DNA of 64,000 nucleotides, from assembly GCA_949752745.1 (NCBI GenBank), contig OX457034.1:32655544-32719543 (forward strand), in the 5' to 3' direction. The DNA comes from Protula sp. h YS-2021 (lineage: Eukaryota; Annelida; Polychaeta; Sabellida; Serpulidae). Made by a program: the position numbers and the translations under genes. Within the stretch, counting starts at the first letter, position 1. Each line of letters opens with the position of its first letter. Shown here in pieces: positions 39,016 to 53,962 of this stretch. The notes beneath the pieces were generated by a model. It did no database searches and was not told the origin of the DNA. It saw nothing but the letters and a program-made list of their open reading frames with translations.

Positions 39016-40213
39016 TATTTACAGTAGACTTTGTAAACCTAAATAATTAAAATGTACTTCTATTTCCAGCCGAGTGTGAGATGTGAGAAATAATTCTGGG
39101 GTTACGGTATATACCGCCAACAACTGGAAAAATAAAAATAAATCAAGGGGTAATGTCATTGAATGTGTGATTTGTTTTAAGAACTACAAAAAGATGTATG
39201 TATTCCATAGGTAAAAATTGTAATTTATTTCTGCATACAAACAATATGTATTTGCACCAATTATCAACTCTAAAGAAATCAGGTATTACACATATACCAC
39301 CGACAAAAATGAAAATCCTGTGACTTTCTCAGTGAATTTGTGATATGGTTCAAGAGTTAGAAAGGAATGTATGTATACCTTTAGTAAAATTTGAACTTTA
39401 TTTCTGGATACAAGCAATCGGTAGCTGCAACAAGTATCAACAGAAACAAATCACCAGAAAACATTGATGTAAAAATTCAAAGGTCCAGTACATAATACGG
39501 CATATCCTCGTCTCGGACATTTGTCGTTGTCATGTATCTGCGCCGTATGTCGAATTATGCTGACACAGTTGACGCCCCACTCTAGCGCTATTACTCTTAT
39601 ATTTATGACTTCCTTAAAATCTAAGCGGTTATTGTTGCAAGATCAAAGATTTCAATTTAGTTCGTTCGTTGCATAGACTGCACATCCTAGCTTTTATTTT
39701 AGTGTTAATGCATGTTTAACTGGCCAGTCGTTAACTGGTCAACCGCCAATGATGGATAATGGATTTACAGACATGTCTTGTTATATTTTCCATGTTGATC
39801 AAACCAACACAGGTTAAACAAGACCCAAACAGTCTGAGAAATCTGATAGATTCACAGCAGGTTATATACAATTCCAGTGACATTGAAAAATGGTGTGTAA
39901 AATTACTGATAGAGAATTGAATTGGATAGAGCATTGGTTCGGTAAGCCGAAGGTCCCGAGTTCGACTCCAGCTCGGGGCGGCATGCAGGGAATTGACATT
40001 TGCTCAAATTGCCTTGGCTAAGCAAATACAGTAGATAAGATCACCTATGAAGGAATTTAAAGTTGACGCCCACTTAGCGTTTCAGCCATCCCTTAAAAAA
40101 CATTTTAGAAAGAAGTTAGTTTGGGCATCGTCCAATGACTTTCTTTATTTGAGTTGCCAAAGTCAATAAAATTATTTATTTTTAAACGATCAAAAGTTTC
40201 AGGGAGTGAACTC

Positions 40214-40248
<35 letters not shown>

Positions 40249-42119
40249 ATAGGTTTTGCCTGTAACACTTTGGTCCCTTTTTATTCTATATTGATATTGA
40301 ATGTTTCAAGTCAAACCGTAAACAAGAAGAAAAAAGTGTAAGCAACGCCTGTTTTGAAAGATTTACAATGCAGCAATAAATGTTGCAATCACTCACTTTT
40401 TCCCACACCACAATCCAATTCAGATGGGAAGGTATGTAGTTTATAAACAGGCTCGAGCATCCATACAGATAGTGCTGTGCAGGTTATGGCAGTAATACAG
40501 TTGGCTGAAAGTTGGCTCGGGAGTGCGAGGGCGTAAGCGTTCCGGTGTTCTTCGGGACCCGGTGGATCGAGCTGGAACTCGGCTGTAGAAAGGCGAAAGG
40601 CGGCGTAAAACCCGCCCGGTATGCCGAAGCCCCGCCACTGACCAATGCACACTGTGGTTGATCATTGACGGTGGCTGAGGTGGCCGTATATACGTCAGGC
40701 TTCTGGCAGCAAGCCATAATATATATCCTGCACTGCACGCTTCACTTTTTGTTTTTTTTTACCTTTGATTATGTTTTATTTTATCCAAGAGGTAGGTTAT
40801 TGTTTCTACTTCATACAAAACTTATGCAAGATTTAATCATATTTTATTGCTGGTGCATGCACATAGAAGGCTCTAGAATATGCACAACAGTATTCCACAC
40901 TCCTCTAGTATCGCTTGTTCAATGCTCTTTCAATCCAACTGGACAATCAAAAGCTGTGCGTCTCACACTTCTTGATCTCTCTCACACTGCTTGATCTCTT
41001 CAATCATGGCATTCTACCTACGTCAGTTGCAGAGTTACTTCGGGATTGAAGGCACAGAGTACGATCGTTGTACCTTACTAAGATCGAGGATGTATATTCA
41101 GACACCGTAATATCATACTGAATTTTACTTCAGGTTTTAAACAAATATTAAGTAGTCTTAAAACTGTTTGATTTTACATACACCGTTTATAAGAGAATGA
41201 CATTGAAGCATTAACTTTGGCCATTTTTTCTATCTTAAACCATTTCAAAGAGAATAAAATACTCAGACAAAAGTACAGATGCTCAATAATCTTTCAGATC
41301 AAGGCAGATCGATGAACTTTCTAAAATACATAAACCTATTTTATTGCTAAACATTAAAATATCTGCAATAAAGAAAATTTTAATGGTTATAAAAGTAAGA
41401 TTGTAATGTGTGGATAAGTTTGTACAGTGTAGCTAAAGTGAAAAGGTGGTAGTAGAATTTGCAAAGTGGGGATACCTGCTTGACCTCTTCCGAGGATCAT
41501 AATTTTAAAACTGATCTATGTGAAAATAAAAGAAGAAAGTTAATTTTCCTTGGAAAATAATAAAAAGTCAAATATATTGTACTTGCGATTGAAGAAAAAT
41601 GGGCACGGTTGGGGAGAGGAAGAGCAAAGGAAGACGGATGTATGTAAATGTCTTGAGTAATAATGTGAAATAGTGAAAGTGGTTAATTTGGTGGATAGGT
41701 TAAATTTTGAAAGTGGAATATCTTTAAAAGTATTGGTGATAGAGAGACGGGGATTTGACGAGGTGATATGGCGAATATGAATTATGTATGATCCAGTAGT
41801 GTTTTTAGGCCATTCTGAGCCCTTTAAATTGCACTTTTACAAAGGCAAAGTTTTCTACAGGCGAGTGTTAAATGAATGGTTTTAAGAACAGCGAGATAGT
41901 TTTTTTATAAATAGATTTGTCTATTTCTTAGTGATTGGATGAATGATCAGATCAGTCCTGGAAAAAACTTCACAATAACTATGTAACTGTTTGATATATT
42001 TTTTTAAAGTAAACCTTTGTAACCATATACATCCTTCATGTTACCAGTTACCAATACAAATATATGTAATGTAAGAAGCTACTAAATTTCAACTTACAAT
42101 TTAGATGTTTTCAGCATTT
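39016..42119 (+). repeat. L6: long unit, 3104 bp
   Basis: The longest copy, with A run 31 and T run 9. T to C at 39746 is shared only with its neighbour L7. Confidence 0.95.
39922..40247 (+). mobile_element. SINE-like element, A31 tail (in L6)
   Basis: A run at 40217-40247, the longest in the window. Confidence 0.65.
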
Positions 42120-43317
42120 TATTTACAGTAGACTTTGTAAACCTAAATAATTAAAATGTACTTCTATTTCCAGCCGAGTGTGAGATGTGAGAAATAATTC
42201 TGGGGTTACGGTATATACCGCCAACAACTGGAAAAATAAAAATAAATCAAGGGGTAATGTCATTGAATGTGTGATTTGTTTTAAGAACTACAAAAAGATG
42301 TATGTATTCCATAGGTAAAAATTGTAATTTATTTCTGCATACAAACAATATGTATTTGCACCAATTATCAACTCTAAAGAAATCAGGTATTACACATATA
42401 CCACCGACAAAAATGAAAATCCTGTGACTTTCTCAGTGAATTTGTGATATGGTTCAAGAGTTAGAAAGGAATGTATGTATACCTTTAGTAAAATTTGAAC
42501 TTTATTTCTGGATACAAGCAATCGGTAGCTGCAACAAGTATCAACAGAAACAAATCACCAGAAAACATTGATGTAAAAATTCAAAGGTCCAGTACATAAT
42601 ACGGCATATCCTCGTCTCGGACATTTGTCGTTGTCATGTATCTGCGCCGTATGTCGAATTATGCTGACACAGTTGACGCCCCACTCTAGCGCTATTACTC
42701 TTATATTTATGACTTCCTTAAAATCTAAGCGGTTATTGTTGCAAGATCAAAGATTTCAATTTAGTTCGTTCGTTGCATAGACTGCACATCCTAGCTTTTA
42801 TTTTAGTGTTAATGCATGTTTAACTGGCCAGTCGTTAACTGGTCAACCGCCAATGATGGATAATGGATTTACAGACATGTCTTGTTATATTTTCCATGTT
42901 GATCAAACCAACACAGGTTAAACAAGACCCAAACAGTCTGAGAAATCTGATAGATTCACAGCAGGTTATATACAATTCCAGTGACATTGAAAAATGGTGT
43001 GTAAAATTACTGATAGAGAATTGAATTGGATAGAGCATTGGTTCGGTAAGCCGAAGGTCCCGAGTTCGACTCCAGCTCGGGGCGGCATGCAGGGAATTGA
43101 CATTTGCTCAAATTGCCTTGGCTAAGCAAATACAGTAGATAAGATCACCTATGAAGGAATTTAAAGTTGACGCCCACTTAGCGTTTCAGCCATCCCTTAA
43201 AAAACATTTTAGAAAGAAGTTAGTTTGGGCATCGTCCAATGACTTTCTTTATTTGAGTTGCCAAAGTCAATAAAATTATTTATTTTTAAACGATCAAAAG
43301 TTTCAGGGAGTGAACTC

Positions 43318-43351
<34 letters not shown>

Positions 43352-45222
43352 ATAGGTTTTGCCTGTAACACTTTGGTCCCTTTTTATTCTATATTGATAT
43401 TGAATGTTTCAAGTCAAACCGTAAACAAGAAGAAAAAAGTGTAAGCAACGCCTGTTTTGAAAGATTTACAATGCAGCAATAAATGTTGCAATCACTCACT
43501 TTTTCCCACACCACAATCCAATTCAGATGGGAAGGTATGTAGTTTATAAACAGGCTCGAGCATCCATACAGATAGTGCTGTGCAGGTTATGGCAGTAATA
43601 CAGTTGGCTGAAAGTTGGCTCGGGAGTGCGAGGGCGTAAGCGTTCCGGTGTTCTTCGGGACCCGGTGGATCGAGCTGGAACTCGGCTGTAGAAAGGCGAA
43701 AGGCGGCGTAAAACCCGCCCGGTATGCCGAAGCCCCGCCACTGACCAATGCACACTGTGGTTGATCATTGACGGTGGCTGAGGTGGCCGTATATACGTCA
43801 GGCTTCTGGCAGCAAGCCATAATATATATCCTGCACTGCACGCTTCACTTTTTGTTTTTTTTTACCTTTGATTATGTTTTATTTTATCCAAGAGGTAGGT
43901 TATTGTTTCTACTTCATACAAAACTTATGCAAGATTTAATCATATTTTATTGCTGGTGCATGCACATAGAAGGCTCTAGAATATGCACAACAGTATTCCA
44001 CACTCCTCTAGTATCGCTTGTTCAATGCTCTTTCAATCCAACTGGACAATCAAAAGCTGTGCGTCTCACACTTCTTGATCTCTCTCACACTGCTTGATCT
44101 CTTCAATCATGGCATTCTACCTACGTCAGTTGCAGAGTTACTTCGGGATTGAAGGCACAGAGTACGATCGTTGTACCTTACTAAGATCGAGGATGTATAT
44201 TCAGACACCGTAATATCATACTGAATTTTACTTCAGGTTTTAAACAAATATTAAGTAGTCTTAAAACTGTTTGATTTTACATACACCGTTTATAAGAGAA
44301 TGACATTGAAGCATTAACTTTGGCCATTTTTTCTATCTTAAACCATTTCAAAGAGAATAAAATACTCAGACAAAAGTACAGATGCTCAATAATCTTTCAG
44401 ATCAAGGCAGATCGATGAACTTTCTAAAATACATAAACCTATTTTATTGCTAAACATTAAAATATCTGCAATAAAGAAAATTTTAATGGTTATAAAAGTA
44501 AGATTGTAATGTGTGGATAAGTTTGTACAGTGTAGCTAAAGTGAAAAGGTGGTAGTAGAATTTGCAAAGTGGGGATACCTGCTTGACCTCTTCCGAGGAT
44601 CATAATTTTAAAACTGATCTATGTGAAAATAAAAGAAGAAAGTTAATTTTCCTTGGAAAATAATAAAAAGTCAAATATATTGTACTTGCGATTGAAGAAA
44701 AATGGGCACGGTTGGGGAGAGGAAGAGCAAAGGAAGACGGATGTATGTAAATGTCTTGAGTAATAATGTGAAATAGTGAAAGTGGTTAATTTGGTGGATA
44801 GGTTAAATTTTGAAAGTGGAATATCTTTAAAAGTATTGGTGATAGAGAGACGGGGATTTGACGAGGTGATATGGCGAATATGAATTATGTATGATCCAGT
44901 AGTGTTTTTAGGCCATTCTGAGCCCTTTAAATTGCACTTTTACAAAGGCAAAGTTTTCTACAGGCGAGTGTTAAATGAATGGTTTTAAGAACAGCGAGAT
45001 AGTTTTTTTATAAATAGATTTGTCTATTTCTTAGTGATTGGATGAATGATCAGATCAGTCCTGGAAAAAACTTCACAATAACTATGTAACTGTTTGATAT
45101 ATTTTTTTAAAGTAAACCTTTGTAACCATATACATCCTTCATGTTACCAGTTACCAATACAAATATATGTAATGTAAGAAGCTACTAAATTTCAACTTAC
45201 AATTTAGATGTTTTCAGCATTT
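42120..45222 (+). repeat. L7: long unit, 3103 bp
   Basis: A run 30, T run 9. It shares C at 42850 with L6. Confidence 0.95.
43026..43350 (+). mobile_element. SINE-like element, A30 tail (in L7)
   Basis: A run at 43321-43350. Confidence 0.65.
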
Positions 45223-46420
45223 TATTTACAGTAGACTTTGTAAACCTAAATAATTAAAATGTACTTCTATTTCCAGCCGAGTGTGAGATGTGAGAAATAA
45301 TTCTGGGGTTACGGTATATACCGCCAACAACTGGAAAAATAAAAATAAATCAAGGGGTAATGTCATTGAATGTGTGATTTGTTTTAAGAACTACAAAAAG
45401 ATGTATGTATTCCATAGGTAAAAATTGTAATTTATTTCTGCATACAAACAATATGTATTTGCACCAATTATCAACTCTAAAGAAATCAGGTATTACACAT
45501 ATACCACCGACAAAAATGAAAATCCTGTGACTTTCTCAGTGAATTTGTGATATGGTTCAAGAGTTAGAAAGGAATGTATGTATACCTTTAGTAAAATTTG
45601 AACTTTATTTCTGGATACAAGCAATCGGTAGCTGCAACAAGTATCAACAGAAACAAATCACCAGAAAACATTGATGTAAAAATTCAAAGGTCCAGTACAT
45701 AATACGGCATATCCTCGTCTCGGACATTTGTCGTTGTCATGTATCTGCGCCGTATGTCGAATTATGCTGACACAGTTGACGCCCCACTCTAGCGCTATTA
45801 CTCTTATATTTATGACTTCCTTAAAATCTAAGCGGTTATTGTTGCAAGATCAAAGATTTCAATTTAGTTCGTTCGTTGCATAGACTGCACATCCTAGCTT
45901 TTATTTTAGTGTTAATGCATGTTTAACTGGCCAGTCGTTAACTGGTCAACCGTCAATGATGGATAATGGATTTACAGACATGTCTTGTTATATTTTCCAT
46001 GTTGATCAAACCAACACAGGTTAAACAAGACCCAAACAGTCTGAGAAATCTGATAGATTCACAGCAGGTTATATACAATTCCAGTGACATTGAAAAATGG
46101 TGTGTAAAATTACTGATAGAGAATTGAATTGGATAGAGCATTGGTTCGGTAAGCCGAAGGTCCCGAGTTCGACTCCAGCTCGGGGCGGCATGCAGGGAAT
46201 TGACATTTGCTCAAATTGCCTTGGCTAAGCAAATACAGTAGATAAGATCACCTATGAAGGAATTTAAAGTTGACGCCCACTTAGCGTTTCAGCCATCCCT
46301 TAAAAAACATTTTAGAAAGAAGTTAGTTTGGGCATCGTCCAATGACTTTCTTTATTTGAGTTGCCAAAGTCAATAAAATTATTTATTTTTAAACGATCAA
46401 AAGTTTCAGGGAGTGAACTC

Positions 46421-46454
<34 letters not shown>

Positions 46455-48324
46455 ATAGGTTTTGCCTGTAACACTTTGGTCCCTTTTTATTCTATATTGA
46501 TATTGAATGTTTCAAGTCAAACCGTAAACAAGAAGAAAAAAGTGTAAGCAACGCCTGTTTTGAAAGATTTACAATGCAGCAATAAATGTTGCAATCACTC
46601 ACTTTTTCCCACACCACAATCCAATTCAGATGGGAAGGTATGTAGTTTATAAACAGGCTCGAGCATCCATACAGATAGTGCTGTGCAGGTTATGGCAGTA
46701 ATACAGTTGGCTGAAAGTTGGCTCGGGAGTGCGAGGGCGTAAGCGTTCCGGTGTTCTTCGGGACCCGGTGGATCGAGCTGGAACTCGGCTGTAGAAAGGC
46801 GAAAGGCGGCGTAAAACCCGCCCGGTATGCCGAAGCCCCGCCACTGACCAATGCACACTGTGGTTGATCATTGACGGTGGCTGAGGTGGCCGTATATACG
46901 TCAGGCTTCTGGCAGCAAGCCATAATATATATCCTGCACTGCACGCTTCACTTTTTGTTTTTTTTACCTTTGATTATGTTTTATTTTATCCAAGAGGTAG
47001 GTTATTGTTTCTACTTCATACAAAACTTATGCAAGATTTAATCATATTTTATTGCTGGTGCATGCACATAGAAGGCTCTAGAATATGCACAACAGTATTC
47101 CACACTCCTCTAGTATCGCTTGTTCAATGCTCTTTCAATCCAACTGGACAATCAAAAGCTGTGCGTCTCACACTTCTTGATCTCTCTCACACTGCTTGAT
47201 CTCTTCAATCATGGCATTCTACCTACGTCAGTTGCAGAGTTACTTCGGGATTGAAGGCACAGAGTACGATCGTTGTACCTTACTAAGATCGAGGATGTAT
47301 ATTCAGACACCGTAATATCATACTGAATTTTACTTCAGGTTTTAAACAAATATTAAGTAGTCTTAAAACTGTTTGATTTTACATACACCGTTTATAAGAG
47401 AATGACATTGAAGCATTAACTTTGGCCATTTTTTCTATCTTAAACCATTTCAAAGAGAATAAAATACTCAGACAAAAGTACAGATGCTCAATAATCTTTC
47501 AGATCAAGGCAGATCGATGAACTTTCTAAAATACATAAACCTATTTTATTGCTAAACATTAAAATATCTGCAATAAAGAAAATTTTAATGGTTATAAAAG
47601 TAAGATTGTAATGTGTGGATAAGTTTGTACAGTGTAGCTAAAGTGAAAAGGTGGTAGTAGAATTTGCAAAGTGGGGATACCTGCTTGACCTCTTCCGAGG
47701 ATCATAATTTTAAAACTGATCTATGTGAAAATAAAAGAAGAAAGTTAATTTTCCTTGGAAAATAATAAAAAGTCAAATATATTGTACTTGCGATTGAAGA
47801 AAAATGGGCACGGTTGGGGAGAGGAAGAGCAAAGGAAGACGGATGTATGTAAATGTCTTGAGTAATAATGTGAAATAGTGAAAGTGGTTAATTTGGTGGA
47901 TAGGTTAAATTTTGAAAGTGGAATATCTTTAAAAGTATTGGTGATAGAGAGACGGGGATTTGACGAGGTGATATGGCGAATATGAATTATGTATGATCCA
48001 GTAGTGTTTTTAGGCCATTCTGAGCCCTTTAAATTGCACTTTTACAAAGGCAAAGTTTTCTACAGGCGAGTGTTAAATGAATGGTTTTAAGAACAGCGAG
48101 ATAGTTTTTTTATAAATAGATTTGTCTATTTCTTAGTGATTGGATGAATGATCAGATCAGTCCTGGAAAAAACTTCACAATAACTATGTAACTGTTTGAT
48201 ATATTTTTTTAAAGTAAACCTTTGTAACCATATACATCCTTCATGTTACCAGTTACCAATACAAATATATGTAATGTAAGAAGCTACTAAATTTCAACTT
48301 ACAATTTAGATGTTTTCAGCATTT
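45223..48324 (+). repeat. L8: long unit, 3102 bp
   Basis: A run 30 and T run 8 (46958-46965). This pair of run lengths is shared with L9 only. Confidence 0.95.
46129..46453 (+). mobile_element. SINE-like element, A30 tail (in L8)
   Basis: A run at 46424-46453. Confidence 0.65.
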
Positions 48325-49630
48325 TATTTACAGTAGACTTTGTAAACCTAAATAATTAAAATGTACTTCTATTTCCAGCCGAGTGTGAGATGTGAGAAAT
48401 AATTCTGGGGTTACGGTATATACCGCCAACAACTGGAAAAATAAAAATAAATCAAGGGGTAATGTCATTGAATGTGTGATTTGTTTTAAGAACTACAAAA
48501 AGATGTATGTATTCCATAGGTAAAAATTGTAATTTATTTCTGCATACAAACAATATGTATTTGCACCAATTATCAACTCTAAAGAAATCAGGTATTACAC
48601 ATATACCACCGACAAAAATGAAAATCCTGTGACTTTCTCAGTGAATTTGTGATATGGTTCAAGAGTTAGAAAGGAATGTATGTATACCTTTAGTAAAATT
48701 TGAACTTTATTTCTGGATACAAGCAATCGGTAGCTGCAACAAGTATCAACAGAAACAAATCACCAGAAAACATTGATGTAAAAATTCAAAGGTCCAGTAC
48801 ATAATACGGCATATCCTCGTCTCGGACATTTGTCGTTGTCATGTATCTGCGCCGTATGTCGAATTATGCTGACACAGTTGACGCCCCACTCTAGCGCTAT
48901 TACTCTTATATTTATGACTTCCTTAAAATCTAAGCGGTTATTGTTGCAAGATCAAAGATTTCAATTTAGTTCGTTCGTTGCATAGACTGCACATCCTAGC
49001 TTTTATTTTAGTGTTAATGCATGTTTAACTGGCCAGTCGTTAACTGGTCAACCGTCAATGATGGATAATGGATTTACAGACATGTCTTGTTATATTTTCC
49101 ATGTTGATCAAACCAACACAGGTTAAACAAGACCCAAACAGTCTGAGAAATCTGATAGATTCACAGCAGGTTATATACAAATAGTGAAAATGGTTAATTT
49201 GGTGGATACGTTAAATTTTGAAAGTGGAATATCTTTAAAAGTATTGGTGATAGAGAGACGGGGATTTGACGAGGTGATATGGCGAATATGAATTATGTAT
49301 GATCCAGTAGTGTTTTTAGGCCATTCTGAGCCCTTTAAATTGCACTTTTACAAAGGCAAAGTTTTCTACAGGCGAGTGTTAAATGAATGGTTTTAAGAAC
49401 AGCGAGATAGTTTTTTTATAAATAGATTTGTCTATTTCTTAGTGATTGGATGAATGATCAGATCAGTCCTGGAAAAAACTTCACAATAACTATGTAACTG
49501 TTTGATATATTTTTTTAAAGTAAACCTTTGTAACCATATACATCCTTCATGTTACCAGTTACCAATACAAATATATGTAATGTAAGAAGCTACTAAATTT
49601 CAACTTACAATTTAGATGTTTTCAGCATTT
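48325..49630 (+). repeat. S19: isolated short unit, S-C type
   Basis: C at 49209; sits between L8 and L9, which share the A30/T8 haplotype. No private change noticed. Confidence 0.95.
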
Positions 49631-50828
49631 TATTTACAGTAGACTTTGTAAACCTAAATAATTAAAATGTACTTCTATTTCCAGCCGAGTGTGAGATGTG
49701 AGAAATAATTCTGGGGTTACGGTATATACCGCCAACAACTGGAAAAATAAAAATAAATCAAGGGGTAATGTCATTGAATGTGTGATTTGTTTTAAGAACT
49801 ACAAAAAGATGTATGTATTCCATAGGTAAAAATTGTAATTTATTTCTGCATACAAACAATATGTATTTGCACCAATTATCAACTCTAAAGAAATCAGGTA
49901 TTACACATATACCACCGACAAAAATGAAAATCCTGTGACTTTCTCAGTGAATTTGTGATATGGTTCAAGAGTTAGAAAGGAATGTATGTATACCTTTAGT
50001 AAAATTTGAACTTTATTTCTGGATACAAGCAATCGGTAGCTGCAACAAGTATCAACAGAAACAAATCACCAGAAAACATTGATGTAAAAATTCAAAGGTC
50101 CAGTACATAATACGGCATATCCTCGTCTCGGACATTTGTCGTTGTCATGTATCTGCGCCGTATGTCGAATTATGCTGACACAGTTGACGCCCCACTCTAG
50201 CGCTATTACTCTTATATTTATGACTTCCTTAAAATCTAAGCGGTTATTGTTGCAAGATCAAAGATTTCAATTTAGTTCGTTCGTTGCATAGACTGCACAT
50301 CCTAGCTTTTATTTTAGTGTTAATGCATGTTTAACTGGCCAGTCGTTAACTGGTCAACCGTCAATGATGGATAATGGATTTACAGACATGTCTTGTTATA
50401 TTTTCCATGTTGATCAAACCAACACAGGTTAAACAAGACCCAAACAGTCTGAGAAATCTGATAGATTCACAGCAGGTTATATACAATTCCAGTGACATTG
50501 AAAAATGGTGTGTAAAATTACTGATAGAGAATTGAATTGGATAGAGCATTGGTTCGGTAAGCCGAAGGTCCCGAGTTCGACTCCAGCTCGGGGCGGCATG
50601 CAGGGAATTGACATTTGCTCAAATTGCCTTGGCTAAGCAAATACAGTAGATAAGATCACCTATGAAGGAATTTAAAGTTGACGCCCACTTAGCGTTTCAG
50701 CCATCCCTTAAAAAACATTTTAGAAAGAAGTTAGTTTGGGCATCGTCCAATGACTTTCTTTATTTGAGTTGCCAAAGTCAATAAAATTATTTATTTTTAA
50801 ACGATCAAAAGTTTCAGGGAGTGAACTC

Positions 50829-50862
<34 letters not shown>

Positions 50863-52732
50863 ATAGGTTTTGCCTGTAACACTTTGGTCCCTTTTTATTC
50901 TATATTGATATTGAATGTTTCAAGTCAAACCGTAAACAAGAAGAAAAAAGTGTAAGCAACGCCTGTTTTGAAAGATTTACAATGCAGCAATAAATGTTGC
51001 AATCACTCACTTTTTCCCACACCACAATCCAATTCAGATGGGAAGGTATGTAGTTTATAAACAGGCTCGAGCATCCATACAGATAGTGCTGTGCAGGTTA
51101 TGGCAGTAATACAGTTGGCTGAAAGTTGGCTCGGGAGTGCGAGGGCGTAAGCGTTCCGGTGTTCTTCGGGACCCGGTGGATCGAGCTGGAACTCGGCTGT
51201 AGAAAGGCGAAAGGCGGCGTAAAACCCGCCCGGTATGCCGAAGCCCCGCCACTGACCAATGCACACTGTGGTTGATCATTGACGGTGGCTGAGGTGGCCG
51301 TATATACGTCAGGCTTCTGGCAGCAAGCCATAATATATATCCTGCACTGCACGCTTCACTTTTTGTTTTTTTTACCTTTGATTATGTTTTATTTTATCCA
51401 AGAGGTAGGTTATTGTTTCTACTTCATACAAAACTTATGCAAGATTTAATCATATTTTATTGCTGGTGCATGCACATAGAAGGCTCTAGAATATGCACAA
51501 CAGTATTCCACACTCCTCTAGTATCGCTTGTTCAATGCTCTTTCAATCCAACTGGACAATCAAAAGCTGTGCGTCTCACACTTCTTGATCTCTCTCACAC
51601 TGCTTGATCTCTTCAATCATGGCATTCTACCTACGTCAGTTGCAGAGTTACTTCGGGATTGAAGGCACAGAGTACGATCGTTGTACCTTACTAAGATCGA
51701 GGATGTATATTCAGACACCGTAATATCATACTGAATTTTACTTCAGGTTTTAAACAAATATTAAGTAGTCTTAAAACTGTTTGATTTTACATACACCGTT
51801 TATAAGAGAATGACATTGAAGCATTAACTTTGGCCATTTTTTCTATCTTAAACCATTTCAAAGAGAATAAAATACTCAGACAAAAGTACAGATGCTCAAT
51901 AATCTTTCAGATCAAGGCAGATCGATGAACTTTCTAAAATACATAAACCTATTTTATTGCTAAACATTAAAATATCTGCAATAAAGAAAATTTTAATGGT
52001 TATAAAAGTAAGATTGTAATGTGTGGATAAGTTTGTACAGTGTAGCTAAAGTGAAAAGGTGGTAGTAGAATTTGCAAAGTGGGGATACCTGCTTGACCTC
52101 TTCCGAGGATCATAATTTTAAAACTGATCTATGTGAAAATAAAAGAAGAAAGTTAATTTTCCTTGGAAAATAATAAAAAGTCAAATATATTGTACTTGCG
52201 ATTGAAGAAAAATGGGCACGGTTGGGGAGAGGAAGAGCAAAGGAAGACGGATGTATGTAAATGTCTTGAGTAATAATGTGAAATAGTGAAAGTGGTTAAT
52301 TTGGTGGATAGGTTAAATTTTGAAAGTGGAATATCTTTAAAAGTATTGGTGATAGAGAGACGGGGATTTGACGAGGTGATATGGCGAATATGAATTATGT
52401 ATGATCCAGTAGTGTTTTTAGGCCATTCTGAGCCCTTTAAATTGCACTTTTACAAAGGCAAAGTTTTCTACAGGCGAGTGTTAAATGAATGGTTTTAAGA
52501 ACAGCGAGATAGTTTTTTTATAAATAGATTTGTCTATTTCTTAGTGATTGGATGAATGATCAGATCAGTCCTGGAAAAAACTTCACAATAACTATGTAAC
52601 TGTTTGATATATTTTTTTAAAGTAAACCTTTGTAACCATATACATCCTTCATGTTACCAGTTACCAATACAAATATATGTAATGTAAGAAGCTACTAAAT
52701 TTCAACTTACAATTTAGATGTTTTCAGCATTT
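49631..52732 (+). repeat. L9: long unit, 3102 bp
   Basis: A run 30, T run 8 (51366-51373), as in L8. Confidence 0.95.
50537..50861 (+). mobile_element. SINE-like element, A30 tail (in L9)
   Basis: A run at 50832-50861. Confidence 0.65.
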
Positions 52733-53930
52733 TATTTACAGTAGACTTTGTAAACCTAAATAATTAAAATGTACTTCTATTTCCAGCCGAGTGTGAGATG
52801 TGAGAAATAATTCTGGGGTTACGGTATATACCGCCAACAACTGGAAAAATAAAAATAAATCAAGGGGTAATGTCATTGAATGTGTGATTTGTTTTAAGAA
52901 CTACAAAAAGATGTATGTATTCCATAGGTAAAAATTGTAATTTATTTCTGCATACAAACAATATGTATTTGCACCAATTATCAACTCTAAAGAAATCAGG
53001 TATTACACATATACCACCGACAAAAATGAAAATCCTGTGACTTTCTCAGTGAATTTGTGATATGGTTCAAGAGTTAGAAAGGAATGTATGTATACCTTTA
53101 GTAAAATTTGAACTTTATTTCTGGATACAAGCAATCGGTAGCTGCAACAAGTATCAACAGAAACAAATCACCAGAAAACATTGATGTAAAAATTCAAAGG
53201 TCCAGTACATAATACGGCATATCCTCGTCTCGGACATTTGTCGTTGTCATGTATCTGCGCCGTATGTCGAATTATGCTGACACAGTTGACGCCCCACTCT
53301 AGCGCTATTACTCTTATATTTATGACTTCCTTAAAATCTAAGCGGTTATTGTTGCAAGATCAAAGATTTCAATTTAGTTCGTTCGTTGCATAGACTGCAC
53401 ATCCTAGCTTTTATTTTAGTGTTAATGCATGTTTAACTGGCCAGTCGTTAACTGGTCAACCGTCAATGATGGATAATGGATTTACAGACATGTCTTGTTA
53501 TATTTTCCATGTTGATCAAACCAACACAGGTTAAACAAGACCCAAACAGTCTGAGAAATCTGATAGATTCACAGCAGGTTATATACAATTCCAGTGACAT
53601 TGAAAAATGGTGTGTAAAATTACTGATAGAGAATTGAATTGGATAGAGCATTGGTTCGGTAAGCCGAAGGTCCCGAGTTCGACTCCAGCTCGGGGCGGCA
53701 TGCAGGGAATTGACATTTGCTCAAATTGCCTTGGCTAAGCAAATACAGTAGATAAGATCACCTATGAAGGAATTTAAAGTTGACGCCCACTTAGCGTTTC
53801 AGCCATCCCTTAAAAAACATTTTAGAAAGAAGTTAGTTTGGGCATCGTCCAATGACTTTCTTTATTTGAGTTGCCAAAGTCAATAAAATTATTTATTTTT
53901 AAACGATCAAAAGTTTCAGGGAGTGAACTC

Positions 53931-53962
<32 letters not shown>

